DNA of 9,166 nt from a candidate division LCP-89 bacterium. Lineage in GTDB: Bacteria > Electryoneota > B3-LCP. Numbering within the stretch: the first letter of the stretch is position 1; every line of letters begins with the position of its first letter. A program made the translations under genes and the position numbers. The notes under the pieces are model-generated. The model ran no database searches. It was not told where the DNA came from and saw nothing but the letters and a program-made list of their open reading frames with translations. Positions 7,667-9,166 of this stretch are shown here, one piece after another. The DNA lies in contig JALGZU010000123.1 of NCBI GenBank assembly GCA_025774735.1, forward strand, positions 1 through 9,166. The letters are read 5' to 3'.

Positions 7667-8152
7667 TCAGTTTCCTTTTTTCATTCGTAGCACATGCCAA
7701 CATTCCCCATCCCCGCGCGGGATGCACTTTTCGATGACGTAATCCAGGTCCGGGTTTAGACCCCTCACCAGCGCCTCTTCCATGGACGTATGCGCAGCGC
7801 AGAGTTGAGGCCGGGTGAAGGGATAGGGGCAGGCAGGGACCGTGATGGTCACTTTGTCATCGCTCCATTCGGTGACTTCGCCTTCCGACCTCATCCCGTT
7901 GAACATCTTGACCAGGAGGAGCCCCACCTGCTGCAGGTCCATCTCGCCTTCACGATCTCTGACCTTTGCCGCGATCTCCCGCCCGTATTGAGCGCTGACC
8001 TCACGGATCAACTGCAGGCCCTCCTCGCCGAAACGGTCTTCGATGGCTTCGTAGAGAAGGCGGATGCGGGTCAACAAACCTTTCAGGTTGCTGCGGTAGC
8101 GCTTCTCCAGCGGGATCTCCTCGGCTTCGACGCCGGGGGGCAGCTTAATCAC
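7667..8152 (-). CDS. Probable L-2-amino-thiazoline-4-carboxylic acid hydrolase-like (ATC_hydrolase family) protein
   Basis: Small cytoplasmic protein of 161 residues. The N-terminal half is helical and charged (about 8-95). The C-terminal half resembles the ATC_hydrolase/V4R-like fold, with cysteines at 108 (PACPYPF), 118 (LCAAH), 143 (EKCIPRGDG) and 151 (GECWHVL). The ending 'GDGxCxH/F' and the 'GLNPDLDY' stretch are the features I recognise. Founding members hydrolyse a cyclic thiazoline on the way to L-cysteine, but most homologues are uncharacterised and some may bind metals or small ligands through the cysteines. The GTG start at 8152 overlaps the OPT gene stop by 8 nt (GTGATTAA), a coupled arrangement, with weak GGCGGGA upstream. 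The CDF gene follows after 10 nt. Its place between an importer and a metal exporter hints at thiol or metal handling. The family call is made from memory of the motif and is moderately sure; the activity is unknown. Confidence 0.6.
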   Translation of the reverse strand: MIKLPPGVEAEEIPLEKRYRSNLKGLLTRIRLLYEAIEDRFGEEGLQLIREVSAQYGREIAAKVRDREGEMDLQQVGLLLVKMFNGMRSEGEVTEWSDDKVTITVPACPYPFTRPQLCAAHTSMEEALVRGLNPDLDYVIEKCIPRGDGECWHVLRMKKGN

Positions 8153-8960
8153 GCAGTCCCGCCTTTTCGTATTGACTCGACGCCACCAGGAAGAGCAGGA
8201 ACGCCACCGCGATCAGCAGCAACAATCCCGGCCAGCCGCCCAGAGGAGCGCTGACGATGGCCAACACGTCCGCGTTGCCGGATATGACGATGGGGATGGC
8301 CATTAAAATGCCCACGATGGCTTCGCCGGTGATCAGCCCGGAGGCGAACAAGAGGCCCGCCTGGTCCGACTTCGCTTTCATTTTGGTGAAATTCGGCGAT
8401 GATTTGTAGCTCCGGCCGTGCATCTTGACGAAGTGCGAGATGAGCCCTCCGGCGAAGATGGGGACGGACAGTTCGATGGGGAGGTAGATCCCCACCGCAA
8501 CGGCCAGAATCGGCGCTCTGAAGGATGAATTCCTTTTTTCCAGGTATTTATCGAAAGTGATGATCCCGATGCCGATTAGGGCTCCGATGAAGATCATCGT
8601 CCAGGGGAGGTCACCGGAGAAGACGCCCTGAGCCACCGACGCCATCAGGGTTGCCTGGGGAGCGGTCAGCGGATCGGGATGCTCGGGGGTCGGTTCGCCG
8701 AAGCCGTAGGCGTTCAGGAGCAGCATGAGTACCGGCGCCATGATCAACGCAGCAGAGAGCGTGCCCACCCCTTCCATAATCTGTTGTTTATAGGGTGTGG
8801 CGCCCACCAGCCGCCCGGCTTTTAAGTCTTGCAATGTGTCGCCTGAAATCGCCGCCGCGCAGCAGACCACGGCGCCCACCAGGATCGCCGCCGCGGGGCC
8901 GTATTCGTTCCCCGATCCCATCAGCACGAAGAGCAGCAGCGAGGTGGATAGGATCGTGGC
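8145..8960 (-). CDS. OPT-family transporter, C-terminal part (frame-disrupted from its 5' part)
   Basis: C-terminal part of an oligopeptide transporter (OPT/YSL-like) family membrane protein, which imports peptides or metal-chelate compounds; bacterial substrates are mostly unknown. This frame is open from about 8960 to TAA at 8145-8147. It begins LATILSTSLLLFVLMGSGNEYG, continuing a membrane segment. It carries the family landmarks GDTLQDLKAGRLVGATPYKQ (about 270 nt before the middle), GIYLPIELSVPIFAGG and GLLFASGLITGEAIVG. Around six hydrophobic segments are visible and the C-terminus is a short charged tail (SQYEKAGLRD). There is no plausible start codon or ribosome binding site at its beginning: the first candidates fall inside a membrane helix. 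It is therefore the 3' part of a longer gene whose upstream part lies in another frame at 8961-9166. Full-length members have roughly 550-700 residues, so most of the N-terminus lies outside the window. Confidence 0.85.
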   Translation of the reverse strand, partial: ATILSTSLLLFVLMGSGNEYGPAAAILVGAVVCCAAAISGDTLQDLKAGRLVGATPYKQQIMEGVGTLSAALIMAPVLMLLLNAYGFGEPTPEHPDPLTAPQATLMASVAQGVFSGDLPWTMIFIGALIGIGIITFDKYLEKRNSSFRAPILAVAVGIYLPIELSVPIFAGGLISHFVKMHGRSYKSSPNFTKMKAKSDQAGLLFASGLITGEAIVGILMAIPIVISGNADVLAIVSAPLGGWPGLLLLIAVAFLLFLVASSQYEKAGLRD

Positions 8961-9166
8961 GAGATGGGATCGTTCGACGACCCCACCAGTCCCGCCATGT
9001 ATCCCGCTACCGCCGAGAAGAGAGCCGCCGCCAGGAGCATCATCACCGCCATGAAGAGGGAGATGACTAAACCCTCAACCACGATCAGATAATAGGCGTA
9101 CAGGGGAATGATCGAGACTAACAGGCCGATGAAAACCCATTTTATGGGCACGTCGCGTTCGGTGCG
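8921..9166 (-). CDS. OPT-family transporter, internal segment before the frame break, cut by the window edge
   Basis: This frame enters at the window edge (RTERDVPIKWVFIGLL) and shows two hydrophobic segments (about 9146-9085 and 9075-9010). It then reaches the OPT signature AGYMAGLVGSSNDPIS, ending near 8963. Beyond that the frame reads PRSYPPRCCSSC and stops at 8921-8923, a non-membrane, unrelated tail. The family motif usually reads GSSNxPISGxT followed by a membrane helix; the helix is found intact in the next frame from 8960. Hence this is the same gene as 8145-8960, broken at about 8960-8962. A GTG codon at 9151 is internal and not a start, since the reading frame and the family similarity run past it to the edge. 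Confidence 0.8.
   Translation of the reverse strand, partial: RTERDVPIKWVFIGLLVSIIPLYAYYLIVVEGLVISLFMAVMMLLAAALFSAVAGYMAGLVGSSNDPISPRSYPPRCCSSC

Noticed and set aside
7790..8254. Plus-strand 154-codon frame
   Set aside because: Antisense to the ATC-hydrolase-like and OPT genes, with no family-like sequence; both sense genes are better supported.
1..9166. tRNA, rRNA, CRISPR array, insertion sequence or phage attachment site
   Set aside because: No clover-leaf-like sequence, no regularly spaced direct repeats, no transposase or integrase frame, and no terminal inverted repeats were seen.

Overview
All six genes or gene parts supported here lie on the minus strand, so the window reads from right (9166) to left (1). 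The DNA is bacterial, with compact, partly overlapping genes and moderate GC by eye. The secreted protease at the left end carries VCBS/FG-GAP repeats, a fibronectin type III domain, SbsA-type Ig-like modules and a C-terminal 'VYPNPYHNGT' segment. That segment is typical of FlgD-like/T9SS-type sorting domains in the Fibrobacteres-Chlorobi-Bacteroidetes superphylum and neighbouring candidate phyla (Marinimicrobia, KSB1, Zixibacteria, Latescibacteria, Calditrichaeota). The lineage is inferred from this alone; no rRNA or marker gene is present.

Right block (9166 to 6034): an OPT-family membrane transporter enters from the window edge and is broken by a frame change near 8960. It is followed, with an 8-nt overlap (GTGATTAA), by a 161-aa cysteine-containing protein resembling the L-2-amino-thiazoline-4-carboxylic acid hydrolase family. 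After 10 nt comes a CDF-family Zn/Cd/Co efflux protein, and 27 nt later a ComF-family phosphoribosyltransferase-like protein. The spacing suggests one transcription unit. The first three genes suggest import of peptides or metal chelates, thiol or metal handling in the cytoplasm, and divalent metal efflux; that functional link is inference.

Middle block (about 6025 to 4256): a good sigma70-like promoter (TTGACA, 17 nt, TACATT) sits just after comF. It drives a 463-aa protein made of N-terminal TPRs, a linker of nearly 290 residues rich in Glu, Pro, Lys and Ala, and one C-terminal TPR. Four nt after its stop begins a doubtful, very Arg-rich 105-aa ORF.

Left block (4090 to 1): a secreted subtilisin-like (S8) protease with signal peptide, I9-type prodomain, complete catalytic machinery and a VCBS/FG-GAP region. 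The reading frame closes at 1094. Reading the next frame shows that the same protein continues without a stop from 1148 to the window edge: the rest of an FG-GAP repeat, an FnIII domain, two Ig-like modules and the start of the sorting domain. One missing base near 1148 explains the break.

The main discoveries are these two same-direction frame disruptions (about 1148 and about 8960), each splitting an otherwise well-preserved gene. They are either true lesions or sequence errors. No RNA genes, CRISPR arrays, insertion sequences or attachment sites were seen. I found no convincing evidence of a wholly new system; the OPT/thiol-protein/CDF cluster is the most worthwhile functional lead.
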